Shown here: positions 8,356-15,645 of the stretch, piece by piece
Position numbering within the stretch: position 1 is the first letter of the stretch
How the letters are laid out: the number at the start of each line of letters is the position of its first letter
Assembly (NCBI GenBank): GCA_016719385.1
Contig: JADJZA010000001.1
Coordinates: 868,001-932,000 of the forward strand
Reading direction: 5' to 3'
DNA length: 64,000 nt
From: Candidatus Microthrix subdominans
GTDB taxonomy: Bacteria; Actinomycetota; Acidimicrobiia; Acidimicrobiales; Microtrichaceae
Made by a program: the position numbers and the translations under genes
The notes under the pieces: generated by a model
Seen by the model: the letters and a program-made list of their open reading frames with translations, nothing else
Databases searched by the model: none
Told to the model about the DNA's origin: nothing

Positions 8356-8778
8356 ATGAACGCATCGAGCGACCCAGCATCCACCGAACCGTCGAGCACG
8401 GTCTGGCCCACCTTGATCTACGACGATGCGCCGGCGGCGATCGAGTTTCTCCTCGCCGTCGGGTTCACCAAGTCGATCGTGGTGCCCAACGAGCACGACG
8501 AGACGGTCGTCGAGCACAGCCAGCTGCGCTGGCCCGAGGGTGGCGGCGTCATGTTGGGCACCGCCAACCGCGAGGCCAACGAGTTCTCGCAGCGCCCGAC
8601 CGGCTGCGGCGCCGTCTACGTGGTGACCGCCGACCCCGACGCTGCGTTCGACCGTGCGCTTGCCGCCGGTGCCACCGCGTTCCGAACGATGGAGGACCAG
8701 GACTACGGGGGTCGGGGCGGCACGGTGGCCGACGCCGAGGGCAACCTCTGGAGCTTCGGCGACTATCGGGGCGAGTAG
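8356..8778 (+). CDS. VOC-family (glyoxalase/bleomycin-resistance-like) protein
   Basis: 140 residues from ATG 8356, preceded by a purine-rich GTGGGGG stretch. A GTG at 8281 would add 25 residues but lies only 8 bases after the previous stop and gives an unconserved leader. The pattern VWPTLIYDDAPAAIEFLLAVGF, then GCGAVYVVTADPDAAFDRALAAGA, and the terminal GGTVADAEGNLWSFGDYRG is the beta-alpha-beta-beta-beta fold of PhnB-like VOC proteins. The putative metal-site residues are incomplete, so the activity is unknown. It is probably cotranscribed with, or controlled by, the AraC regulator just upstream. Confidence 0.75.
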   Translation: MNASSDPASTEPSSTVWPTLIYDDAPAAIEFLLAVGFTKSIVVPNEHDETVVEHSQLRWPEGGGVMLGTANREANEFSQRPTGCGAVYVVTADPDAAFDRALAAGATAFRTMEDQDYGGRGGTVADAEGNLWSFGDYRGE

Positions 8779-8794
8779 CGAGCGATCAGCTCGC
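8778..8794. terminator. Short hairpin between convergent genes
   Basis: GCGAGC, GATCA and GCTCGC form a perfect 6-bp stem with a 5-base loop exactly where the VOC gene and the minus-strand LMF-like gene converge. On the plus strand it is followed by ACCTTTG, which is only a weak U-tract. Possible bidirectional terminator. Confidence 0.3.
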
Positions 8795-10210
8795 ACCTTT
8801 GACCGGGCCGATCAGTTCGCCCAGATAGGTGCGATGCCACCAGGCGCCGGTCGACCGTCGTTCCTCGGCGGTGGTGAAGCGGTAGCGGTAGACGAGGGCC
8901 CGCACGTAGGTGGGGCCCTCGTCGGTGAAGGGGGAGTAGGCCAGCAGCGACTGCACGCCGGCATCGTTGGCGGCCAGGCGGGACATCAGTGGCCGCAACC
9001 AGCCGGCGCCGTAGTTGGGTGAGATGGCGACAAACCACATCAGCCAATCCAGCCGCAGGTGGTACGGCGCAAACTGCGGCGGCCGTAGCGTCACGTCGCC
9101 GGGCTTGGCTTTGAACCGGTATTCGACCCACACGGTGTTGGGCCCGGGTTGAGGATCGTCGGTCGCCTCGAGGATCACCTCCCGACGCTCCTTGGTGACG
9201 CTGCCAAAAGCCCCGTACGTGTTGACCAACCGCAGCGGATCAAAGCTGGCGTTCATCGCTTGGCGCTTCGAGGCCAGGTTGCGGATCGGCTGGTAGCTGA
9301 GCACCGCCAGGCCGAGCGCCACCACGGCGACCAGCACGCCCAGCCACACGGGCTCGGCCAGGTCGACCGGCCGGTCGATCGGCAGGATCCAGGCGAGCAA
9401 CCGGTCATCGAGCACCGACAGGGCCAATGTGGCGGTCAGCAGGTTGAGCCACGCGAAGTTGCCGCTGAGCATCAGCCACCCCTGGGTGACGATCATGACG
9501 AGCGCAGCGACGGTGGCGAACGGTTGGGGCGCAAACAGTCCGAACACGACGACCAGCTGGGTGATGTGGTTGGCCAGCACCTCCGTCCGGTGCAGGGGCG
9601 TGGGCAGGTGATGAAAGCGCCAACTGAGCGGGTTGGGCATCGGCTGGGTTTCGTGGTGGTAGTCGAGGCACGTCAGGTCTCGCCAGCATCGGTCGCCGCG
9701 CATCTTCACCAGGCCGGCGCCGAACTCCACCCGAAACAGCAGCCACCGCAGCGCCCACATGATCAACAGCGGAGGGGCCACGTCGGCGGGTCCAAGAAGG
9801 ATGGCGAGAAACCCGGCCTCGGCCAGCAGCGTCTCCCACCCGAAGGAGTACCAGCGCTGGCCGACGTTGAGGATGGAGAGCTGCAGCGCCCACAGCACCG
9901 CCCAGATGATCATCCAGCCCCAGAGCGGCGCCCGGTCGACCACTCCGACCACCGCCAGCCCGGCCAACACCATGCCCACCCAACAGCATGCGGCGAAGAA
10001 CCGGTCGCTGTAGTGCAGGTGGAACACGCTGGGCGACCGAGCGAACGGCGAGGAGGCGGTGTAGCGGGGGATCGGCATCAGGCCGCGCTCGCCCAGCAGC
10101 GGTCGGAACTGTCTCAGCGCAGCGAGGAACGCCAGCAGGTAGACGCCGGCGAGCGCCCGGCTGAACGCCAGGCGGGCCAACGCATCACCCGGAGCGCTCC
10201 ACCATTCCAT
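8786..10210 (-). CDS. Lipase maturation factor (LMF)-family membrane protein
   Basis: 474 residues from ATG 10210. Many hydrophobic helices lie within the first 330 residues. The diagnostic stretch near residues 180-215 (CWRDLTCLDYHHETQPMPNP, then LSWRFHHLP) is the LMF-family core; in vertebrates LMF1 is needed for folding of secreted lipases. The C-terminal 130 residues (TFDPLRLVNTYGAFG-like, then VEYRFKAKPGDV and RLDWLMWF) form the soluble LMF tail. Bacterial homologues are common in Acidimicrobiia, with unproved roles in membrane or secreted-protein quality control. A convergent gene ends 7 bases away, and a large inverted repeat lies upstream at 10261-10310. Confidence 0.75.
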   Translation of the reverse strand: MEWWSAPGDALARLAFSRALAGVYLLAFLAALRQFRPLLGERGLMPIPRYTASSPFARSPSVFHLHYSDRFFAACCWVGMVLAGLAVVGVVDRAPLWGWMIIWAVLWALQLSILNVGQRWYSFGWETLLAEAGFLAILLGPADVAPPLLIMWALRWLLFRVEFGAGLVKMRGDRCWRDLTCLDYHHETQPMPNPLSWRFHHLPTPLHRTEVLANHITQLVVVFGLFAPQPFATVAALVMIVTQGWLMLSGNFAWLNLLTATLALSVLDDRLLAWILPIDRPVDLAEPVWLGVLVAVVALGLAVLSYQPIRNLASKRQAMNASFDPLRLVNTYGAFGSVTKERREVILEATDDPQPGPNTVWVEYRFKAKPGDVTLRPPQFAPYHLRLDWLMWFVAISPNYGAGWLRPLMSRLAANDAGVQSLLAYSPFTDEGPTYVRALVYRYRFTTAEERRSTGAWWHRTYLGELIGPVKGAS

Positions 10211-10260
10211 ATCGTGGTCCTACCCCACGGGGGGAGTTGCGCCGAATCGCGTGTACTCCC

Positions 10261-10310
10261 GGAACTCTGCCGCTATCGCGTCGTAGAGCGCGCGATAGCG
10301 GCAGAGTTCC
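10261..10310. repeat. Perfect 20-bp inverted repeat
   Basis: Two 20-base arms (10261-10280 and 10291-10310) are exact reverse complements around a 10-base loop. The repeat sits in the 137-base gap between two minus-strand genes, downstream of the HTH-citrate synthase gene and 51 bases upstream of the LMF-like start. There is no T-tract on either side, so it is not a classic intrinsic terminator. It may be a factor-independent stop, an mRNA-stabilising stem or a mobile palindrome. Confidence 0.6.
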
Positions 10311-10347
10311 CGCCGAAGCGGCTCGTCCGGATGCCGGTCGGCGGTCG

Positions 10348-11493
10348 TCATGGGTTCCGGGCGAGGCCGCGGTAGCGGACGGGCCGCTCGTCGAGCTCCT
10401 CGGCGTAGTGGGCGGCCCACCCGGCGATGCGGGCGACGGCGAAGATGGGCACGTCGGTATCGAGGTCGGCCACCCAGGTGAGCGCGCCGAGAGCCAGGTC
10501 GATGTTGGGTTGCTGGGGCATGGCTTGGCCAACAGTGGCGATGGCGTCGTCGACGATGGCCATGCGTTCGCCGGTGGTATCCAGGTGCCGCACGGCGGCG
10601 AGCAGCGAAGCGAACCGGGGGTCGAGCCCGCGATAGATCGGGTGGCCGAACCCGGGCGCCCGTCGGCGCCCGTCGCGGGAGCGGGCGACGACAACAGCGG
10701 GGCCGTCGGCCGAGCACTCCTCCAGGAAGCGGTGGGCCTCGCGGGAGGCCGAGCCGTGCAGGGCTCCGTCGACGGTGGCCAGGCCCGCAGCGATCGCCCC
10801 GTACGGGCTGGCCCGCACCGACGCGGCGACCCGCACGGCAAGCGTCGAGGTGGCCAGCTCGTGGTCGGCCAGCAGGCACAGCGCCAGGTCGACCGCATGC
10901 ACCAGTTCGGGATTGGGGTCGGTGCGCCACGCGGCAGCCAGCCGGTGGGCGTACCGGCCCCTGGTGCGCCGGGAGCCGCACATTCCGGGCGCCACGGCCA
11001 ACAACCGCCGGGCGGCGGTGGGGGCGTCGTCTCCTGGGTGGGCGGCATCGAGGACGTGGGCGGCGACCGCCAATCGGGGGATGGGCGCCAGGGCCGAGTC
11101 GGCCATGGCCGATACCCGTGCCAGGTCGCCGCGATGGGCCGCCGGCCACGTGGTGCCCGGCGACCACTCGCCGGTCCACAGCAGCTCGGCCACGTCCTCG
11201 AACTGGCCGTCGACGACCAGTTCACCCAGGTCGTGCCCCCGGATGCTCACCCCGGATTCGTCGAGGACGGTGATCGCCGAGGTGATCTGGACGTCGATCG
11301 TCGGCCTCGGCACCGGCTCGCTCCGGCGGCCCCGAGCGGCGAGCGCCTCCAGCTCGTCGAGGGCGAACAGGGAGGTGCGTCCGTCGGCTGCAGTGCTGCG
11401 GCCGACTCGGCCCCGGCTGACGTAGGCGTACAGGGTGGCCTTGGACACCCCGAGGATGCGGGCGGCCTCGCCGGCCTTGACCAACGTGCTCAT
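10348..11493 (-). CDS. Citrate synthase-like protein with N-terminal DNA-binding (HTH) domain
   Basis: 381 residues from the ATG at 11491-11493. The frame could extend to 11583, but those extra codons are the operator repeats (read as INVDSINVDPIN), so the shorter start is preferred. Residues 1-50 (VKAGEAARILGVSKATLYAYVSRG and onward) are a MerR/excisionase-type winged helix-turn-helix. The rest is a citrate synthase fold with the two catalytic histidines (ALHGSASREAHRF and GFGHPIYRGLDPR) and an aspartate in NIDLALGAL. It lies divergently from a second citrate synthase, with three GTTGAT repeats between. Such pairs are known in Streptomyces. The HTH suggests that it represses or activates its own divergent promoter in response to a substrate; that is inference. 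Confidence 0.85.
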   Translation of the reverse strand: MSTLVKAGEAARILGVSKATLYAYVSRGRVGRSTAADGRTSLFALDELEALAARGRRSEPVPRPTIDVQITSAITVLDESGVSIRGHDLGELVVDGQFEDVAELLWTGEWSPGTTWPAAHRGDLARVSAMADSALAPIPRLAVAAHVLDAAHPGDDAPTAARRLLAVAPGMCGSRRTRGRYAHRLAAAWRTDPNPELVHAVDLALCLLADHELATSTLAVRVAASVRASPYGAIAAGLATVDGALHGSASREAHRFLEECSADGPAVVVARSRDGRRRAPGFGHPIYRGLDPRFASLLAAVRHLDTTGERMAIVDDAIATVGQAMPQQPNIDLALGALTWVADLDTDVPIFAVARIAGWAAHYAEELDERPVRYRGLARNP

Positions 11494-11514
11494 CCCCCGA
11501 GCCTGACCGGTTCG

Positions 11515-11550
11515 GTTGATCGGGTCAACGTTGATCGAATCAACGTTGAT
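11515..11550. promoter_or_regulatory. Palindromic operator between divergent citrate synthase genes
   Basis: GTTGAT occurs at 11515, 11530 and 11545, an exact 15-base period. TCAACGTTGA is a perfect palindrome at 11525-11534 and again at 11540-11549; the second extends to the 12-base palindrome ATCAACGTTGAT at 11539-11550. The site is 21 bases from one start and 31 from the other. It is a strong candidate target for the HTH domain encoded by the minus-strand gene. Confidence 0.65.
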
Positions 11551-11581
11551 TACTGGTCGGGTCCGGGTGACACTCGACGTC

Positions 11582-12712
11582 ATGACCGAGCAACTGATCG
11601 ATGTTCCCCCCGGCCTTCACGGTGTGGTGGCGGCCGACACCGCCATCGGCGCTGTGCATGGCGATGAGGGCTACTTCCACTACGGCGCGTACGACGCCAT
11701 CGAGTTGGCCCGCACCCGCACCTTCGAAGAGGTGTGGTGGCTCATCCGGGAAGGCCGGCTGCCGTCGGCGGACGAACTGGCGCAGTTTCGGCGATCGCTG
11801 GCACAGCAGCGACGGGTGCCGCAAGGCCTGAAGCCACTGATCGAGGTGGTCGCCGCCATGGACGCGCCGCCGCTGGCCAAGCTGCGGGCCGTGCTGTCGG
11901 CGAGCAGCCAGGTGCTCAACCTGGCACCGGTGATCGACCTCGACGATGACGGCCGTCGGGAGCAGTCGCTGCGGTTGGCCGCCATCGTGGCACCGGTGGT
12001 GGCCGCCCTCAACCGCCGAGGTCGGGGCGAGCCGCCGGTCGAGCCGGACCCGTCGCTTGGACACGCTGCGTCCTACCTGTACGAAACCACGGGCGTGGTG
12101 CCGACGCCGGTCGACGCCCGGGCGGTGGAGCAGTACCTGATCCTGACGCTGGATCACGGGTTCAACGCCTCGACCTTTACCGCAAGGGTGGTCGCCTCGA
12201 CCGGCGCCGACGTGGCCGACGCCGTCAGCGCCGCCCTCGGCGCGCTTGCCGGGCCCCTGCACGGTGGAGCGCCCAGCCGGGCGCTGGACGCCCTCGACCA
12301 GATCGGCGATCCGCAGCGGGCGGCCGACTGGGTGCGGGGGGAGGTGGGAACAGGGCGCAGGATCATGGGGTTCGGCCACGCCGTCTACCGGGCATCGGAC
12401 CCTCGGTCGGGCCTGCTGCGGGAGGTGGCCGAACGTTTGGGCGGTCCGCTGGTGGAGCGGGCGGTGGCGATCGAGGCCGAGATCCTCGTCACACTGGCCG
12501 AGCTGAAGCCCGGCCGTCCGCTGCCGAGCAACGTGGAGTTCTACGCCGGGGTGGTGATGGAAACCGCCGGGTTGCCGCGCGACATGTTCACCCCGACTTT
12601 TGCCGTCAGCCGCACCGCCGGCTGGTGCGCCCACATCGTGGAGCAGGCGGCTGCAGGAAAGCTGATCCGTCCCAGCTCCCGCTATATCGGCCCACCCCCA
12701 ACCGGTCGCTGA
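11582..12712 (+). CDS. Citrate synthase / 2-methylcitrate synthase-like protein
   Basis: 376 residues from ATG 11582. The family pattern is clear: EGYFHYGAYDAIELA near the N-terminus, PLHGGAPSRALDAL with the first catalytic histidine, GFGHAVYRASDPRSG with the second, and FAVSRTAGWCAHIVEQ at the C-terminal arginine site. The usual catalytic aspartate (NVDFYSG in many citrate synthases) is glutamate here (NVEFYAG, E319). I recall the same change in the Streptomyces paralogue of such pairs, so activity may be altered rather than lost. The reaction would be condensation of oxaloacetate with acetyl- or propionyl-CoA. It is transcribed divergently from the HTH-bearing citrate synthase, and the two may also form mixed dimers. 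Confidence 0.85.
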   Translation: MTEQLIDVPPGLHGVVAADTAIGAVHGDEGYFHYGAYDAIELARTRTFEEVWWLIREGRLPSADELAQFRRSLAQQRRVPQGLKPLIEVVAAMDAPPLAKLRAVLSASSQVLNLAPVIDLDDDGRREQSLRLAAIVAPVVAALNRRGRGEPPVEPDPSLGHAASYLYETTGVVPTPVDARAVEQYLILTLDHGFNASTFTARVVASTGADVADAVSAALGALAGPLHGGAPSRALDALDQIGDPQRAADWVRGEVGTGRRIMGFGHAVYRASDPRSGLLREVAERLGGPLVERAVAIEAEILVTLAELKPGRPLPSNVEFYAGVVMETAGLPRDMFTPTFAVSRTAGWCAHIVEQAAAGKLIRPSSRYIGPPPTGR

Positions 12713-12722
12713 CCGAGTCTTG

Positions 12723-12749
12723 TTGACCATGGTCAATGACCATGGTTGA
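12723..12749. promoter_or_regulatory. Tandem palindromes, probable antitoxin operator
   Basis: TTGACCATGGTCAA (12723-12736) is a perfect 14-base palindrome. TGACCATGGTTGA follows immediately (12737-12749) as a near-palindrome with the same core. The centres are 13 bases apart, and the pair ends 8 bases before the Phd/YefM antitoxin ATG. This is the arrangement expected for cooperative autorepression by the antitoxin. Confidence 0.6.
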
Positions 12750-12757
12750 GTAGGTGC

Positions 12758-12982
12758 ATGAACACCGAGATCCGGGCCAGCGAGTTCAAAGCCAAGTGCC
12801 TGGCGTTGTTGGACGAGGTGGCCGAAACCCGGCGGGAGGTCGTGGTGACCAAACGCGGCCGCCCGGTCGCCAAGCTGGTGCCCATCGATCCACCCGCCGA
12901 CCTCCAGGGCTCGGTCACCATCGTGTCACCCGACGAGGACGAGCTGTTCTCGACCGGCGAAGTTTGGAGCTCAGATGTCTAA
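12758..12982 (+). CDS. Phd/YefM-family antitoxin
   Basis: 74 residues from ATG 12758. A TTG at 12746 would add four residues but lies inside the operator palindrome. The N-terminal IRASEFKAKCLALLDEVAETR and VVVTKRGRPVAKLVPID are the DNA-binding and dimerisation part of Phd/YefM antitoxins. The short tail (SPDEDELFSTGEVWS) would block the toxin. It overlaps the PIN-toxin start by 8 bases, so the two are translationally coupled, and it is preceded by tandem palindromes that probably serve for autoregulation. Confidence 0.85.
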   Translation: MNTEIRASEFKAKCLALLDEVAETRREVVVTKRGRPVAKLVPIDPPADLQGSVTIVSPDEDELFSTGEVWSSDV

Positions 12983-13379
12983 GCGGATGCTGGTCGATAC
13001 CCATGCGTTGCTGTGGTGGTTCACCGACCCCGACCTGCTGTCCGAACCCGCCGCCCGGGCGATGGTGGATGCGGACGGGCTGCTCATCAGCCCCATCTCG
13101 TTCTGGGAGGTCGCCACGTTGGTGACCAAAGGTCGGATCGAGCTCGACCGGCCGACGGCCACGTGGGCCAACGATGTGCTTGCTCAGGAGGCCACCGAAG
13201 AAGCGCCGCTCACGCCCGCGATCGCGGTGGCGGCGGGAGAGCTGCCCGAGTTTCCCGGAGACCCGGTCGATCGCGTCCTGGTCGCCACCGCCCAGTCGCT
13301 CGGTGTCCCACTGCTGACCAAGGACGACAGAATTTGCAGCTGGGCCACCGAGCACCGGCGGATCAACTGCATCTGGTGA
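12975..13379 (+). CDS. PIN-domain (VapC-like) ribonuclease toxin
   Basis: 134 residues from ATG 12975. The acidic residues of a PIN nuclease site are in place: D8 in LVDTHALLWW, E45 in SFWEVATLV, D96/D99 in GDPVDRVLVATA and D117 in LLTKDDRI. It is expected to cleave RNA (tRNA or rRNA in studied VapC toxins) when released from its Phd-type antitoxin. The gene is intact and overlaps the antitoxin by 8 bases. A second, distinct PIN/Phd pair is at 35.4-36.2 kb. Confidence 0.88.
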   Translation: MSKRMLVDTHALLWWFTDPDLLSEPAARAMVDADGLLISPISFWEVATLVTKGRIELDRPTATWANDVLAQEATEEAPLTPAIAVAAGELPEFPGDPVDRVLVATAQSLGVPLLTKDDRICSWATEHRRINCIW

Positions 13380-13454
13380 CCGTCATTGTTTCTCCCGGTT
13401 GGCCTCGCCTGGTTGGGGAGTGCCTCTGGCCGCTCCGTGACGCGGGAGTGGCGA

Positions 13455-14003
13455 CTACGCGGTGGTAGCGGTGAGAGCGGCGATCAGTTCCTCGACGGCG
13501 GCGTCGGCCAGCGCGGTCATCTCGTCGTCGGTGCGGTCCTGAATCGGGTGGGGGACGAACACGCCGCGCACCGGTGAGCCGAGGGCGGCCCGCTGGGTGT
13601 CGGCGGCATCGATGAACTCCGAGGAGGCCACGAACACCGACGGAATGCCCCGGCGCTCCAGGTCGTCGAGGTCGTGCACACTGCACGACGTGCAACTGCC
13701 TCAATCGGCCAACGCCTCGACCACCGCCCCGCACTCCCGGGCGATCTGGGCCCGCAGGTCGGTGGGCGCCGGTTTGGTGAAGGTCGGCTTGTGGTAGCGC
13801 CTGGTGGTGACGCCCCGCTCGCCGAAGGCGTGCTCGACCCGGTCGAGAAACACGTCACCCCGTGCCTTGGAGATGTCGAGCAACCCGACGGTGAGCCCGT
13901 CGAGCGAGGGTGGCCGCTCGCTGAGTTCACGCGTGGCCTCGGATCGTTCCCCGGTGGGGTCGAGGACGGTCCGTTCGCCGGTGGCCGGTGGGGTCGACGT
14001 CAT
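13455..14003 (-). CDS. UGSC-family selenoprotein (in-frame UGA = selenocysteine)
   Basis: 182 residues if the TGA at 13701-13703 is read as selenocysteine (residue 101); otherwise the gene appears as two fragments. The frame is the same on both sides and the junction reads ALAD-Sec-GSCTSCSVHD, the defining Sec-Gly-Ser-Cys motif of the UGSC (seleno)protein family. The flanks also match the family as I know it: LDGLTVGLLDISKARGDVFL, then KPTFTKPAPTDL before the motif, and LERRGIPSVFVASSEF and VFVPHPIQD after it. The first ATG is at 14003. A perfect stem-loop starts 11 bases after the UGA. The upstream neighbour (43 bases) is a thioredoxin-domain protein, suggesting a selenium-dependent redox system. 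The reaction is unknown. The organism would need selA, selB, selC and selD elsewhere; none is in this window. Confidence 0.88.
13671..13703 (-). promoter_or_regulatory. Sec UGA with candidate bacterial SECIS stem-loop
   Basis: On the minus strand the TGA (13703-13701) is followed by 11 bases and then GTCGTGCA-GTG-TGCACGAC, a perfect 8-bp stem closed by three bases (arms 13682-13689 and 13671-13678). Bacterial SECIS elements lie just downstream of the UGA inside the coding region, with a stem at about this distance. I cannot tell whether the loop meets the local SelB requirement. The bulged U of the E. coli element is not obvious. Confidence 0.55.
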
Positions 14004-14046
14004 CGTGATCGCTCCTCGCTCGTTGGTTGCATCGTCGGGGTGGAGG

Positions 14047-15495
14047 TCATCGGGTGGCCGGCGCTGCGGTGCCGATGGCCCGGCTCACCGGCGAGCTGCC
14101 CATCTCGCCGGCGGCCCAGCCACCGATGACCGCCGAGAACATGCCGGCGCCGCCGCCCGCCTGAAAGATCGTCAGCCCCCCATCTCGAAACTTGGGAAGG
14201 GTGCCGGTGCAGAAAGCCTCGGGCATGCCCTCGGCGATGCCCCGGGCGCCACGCGCCAGCAGGGCCCCGTCCAGGGTGAGCAGGGTGGCCAACTCCTGGC
14301 GGAGTCGGCCCTTGGTCCAACCCGCCTCCCGAAACACCCGCAGGTGTTCGGGCGAGATCACCAGCGAGGCGTCGAAGGCGATCGCCAGCTTGGGATGGGC
14401 GACGCCGGCGAGCACCTCGGCGAACGAGCGGGCGAGCGACTCGGGGGTGCGCGACAGCTGGTCGATGATGCCCCGCACGCCCTCGGCCGCCACCAGGGTG
14501 ACCGCCGACCCGGCGGGGTCCTCGCCCAGCTCGACGGCCTGGTTGGGCCAGTCGGAATCCGCGGGTGGCGTCTCGGCGAAACAGAACGTGTACTTGCCCG
14601 GATTGCCCAGGGTGGCCCGGTCGACGCCGCCCGGGCGTCCGCCGCCGACGTTGCGGACGATCAACTGCAGCGCTCGGCCGATTGTGGCGTTGGCTCGGTT
14701 GCCCTGCCCCAGGGCGTTCATGGCGTCGTTCATGCCGATGTCCCGGGCGACCGGCCCAGAGACCACCACCATCGGGCCGGCAAACCAGGTGGTGGCGAGT
14801 AGCCCGTGCATGTTGAACCCGTCGGTGCACGCCGCCTCGACCGCGGCGAGCACCACCGGCAGGTACTCGGGCCGGCACCCGGCCAGCACGGCGTTGATCG
14901 CCACCTTCTCGACCGTCGCCGGGGTGAGGTCGGGCGGCACGACGGCCACCACCTCGTCGGGCGCGCGATCGGTGCCCTCCAGCATCCGCAGCACCCGCGC
15001 CTCGGTGGGCGGGACCACCGGAAGGCCGTCGCCCCAGCCCCGGGCGTCGAAGGCATCGACGTCGTCCTCAAGGGCGGACAGCGTCACCCGGCGGCTGGCG
15101 AGCGTGCCTGCGCGCTGGCGCACCAGCAGTTCATCGGCTCTTCTCGGGTCGAGGGTCAACGAGCCGCAGCCCGGCCGCCGCTCGGGCAGGTCGGCACCCA
15201 GGCCGGCGATGCCGGACACCTCGGCCCAGCGGGCCCGATCCCAACCCTCGACCCGAGACGATTCGATGCCATTGGTGAAGCGCACCAGGGTCGGCACCAC
15301 CTCGATCGCCAGCTCGGCCGATCGCTCGAGGGTCGTGTCGTCGACGACACGATCGATGCCGCCCGGGAAAGCGGGATCGTCTTGGGAGACGATTTCGACG
15401 CCGGCGTCGGCCAGGGTGCGCAGGGCTGGTGCCGCTATGACGCAGGTGGGACAGTCCGCCTTGACGACGACGGTGAGGGTGTCGGTCTGGGTCAT
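14047..15495 (-). CDS. Thioredoxin-fold protein with large C-terminal domain, partner of the UGSC selenoprotein
   Basis: 482 residues from ATG 15495. Residues 1-85 are a thioredoxin/glutaredoxin-like fold with the redox pair C15-P-T-C18 and a cis-proline region (EVVPTLVRF). The remaining 390 residues are a conserved domain of unknown function: GDGLPVVPPTEARVLRML near 155, TVEKVAINAVLAGCRPEYLP near 200, GNPGKYTFCFAE near 310 and a glycine-rich FQAGGGAGMFSAVIGGWAAG near the end. The gene lies 43 bases upstream of the UGSC selenoprotein on the same strand, so the two are very likely one operon. An electron-transfer or reductive role using Cys and Sec is inferred, not shown. Confidence 0.7.
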   Translation of the reverse strand: MTQTDTLTVVVKADCPTCVIAAPALRTLADAGVEIVSQDDPAFPGGIDRVVDDTTLERSAELAIEVVPTLVRFTNGIESSRVEGWDRARWAEVSGIAGLGADLPERRPGCGSLTLDPRRADELLVRQRAGTLASRRVTLSALEDDVDAFDARGWGDGLPVVPPTEARVLRMLEGTDRAPDEVVAVVPPDLTPATVEKVAINAVLAGCRPEYLPVVLAAVEAACTDGFNMHGLLATTWFAGPMVVVSGPVARDIGMNDAMNALGQGNRANATIGRALQLIVRNVGGGRPGGVDRATLGNPGKYTFCFAETPPADSDWPNQAVELGEDPAGSAVTLVAAEGVRGIIDQLSRTPESLARSFAEVLAGVAHPKLAIAFDASLVISPEHLRVFREAGWTKGRLRQELATLLTLDGALLARGARGIAEGMPEAFCTGTLPKFRDGGLTIFQAGGGAGMFSAVIGGWAAGEMGSSPVSRAIGTAAPATR

Positions 15496-15645
15496 CGATC
15501 CCCCTGGGCCATCGATCGCCGGAAATGATTCGTCGCCCGTAGGATACCGCCCGCCCCTACCGCCGAGTGCTGAAAGTCACACCCCTTGGTCACGTCCGCC
15601 CGTTTATCCTCCCAGCATGGGGGTACTGGAGGATGACTCGGTTCG

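Noticed and set aside
11491..11583. Longer N-terminus for the HTH-citrate synthase
   Set aside because: The extra codons are the palindromic operator repeats, and the ATG at 11493 gives the normal HTH start.
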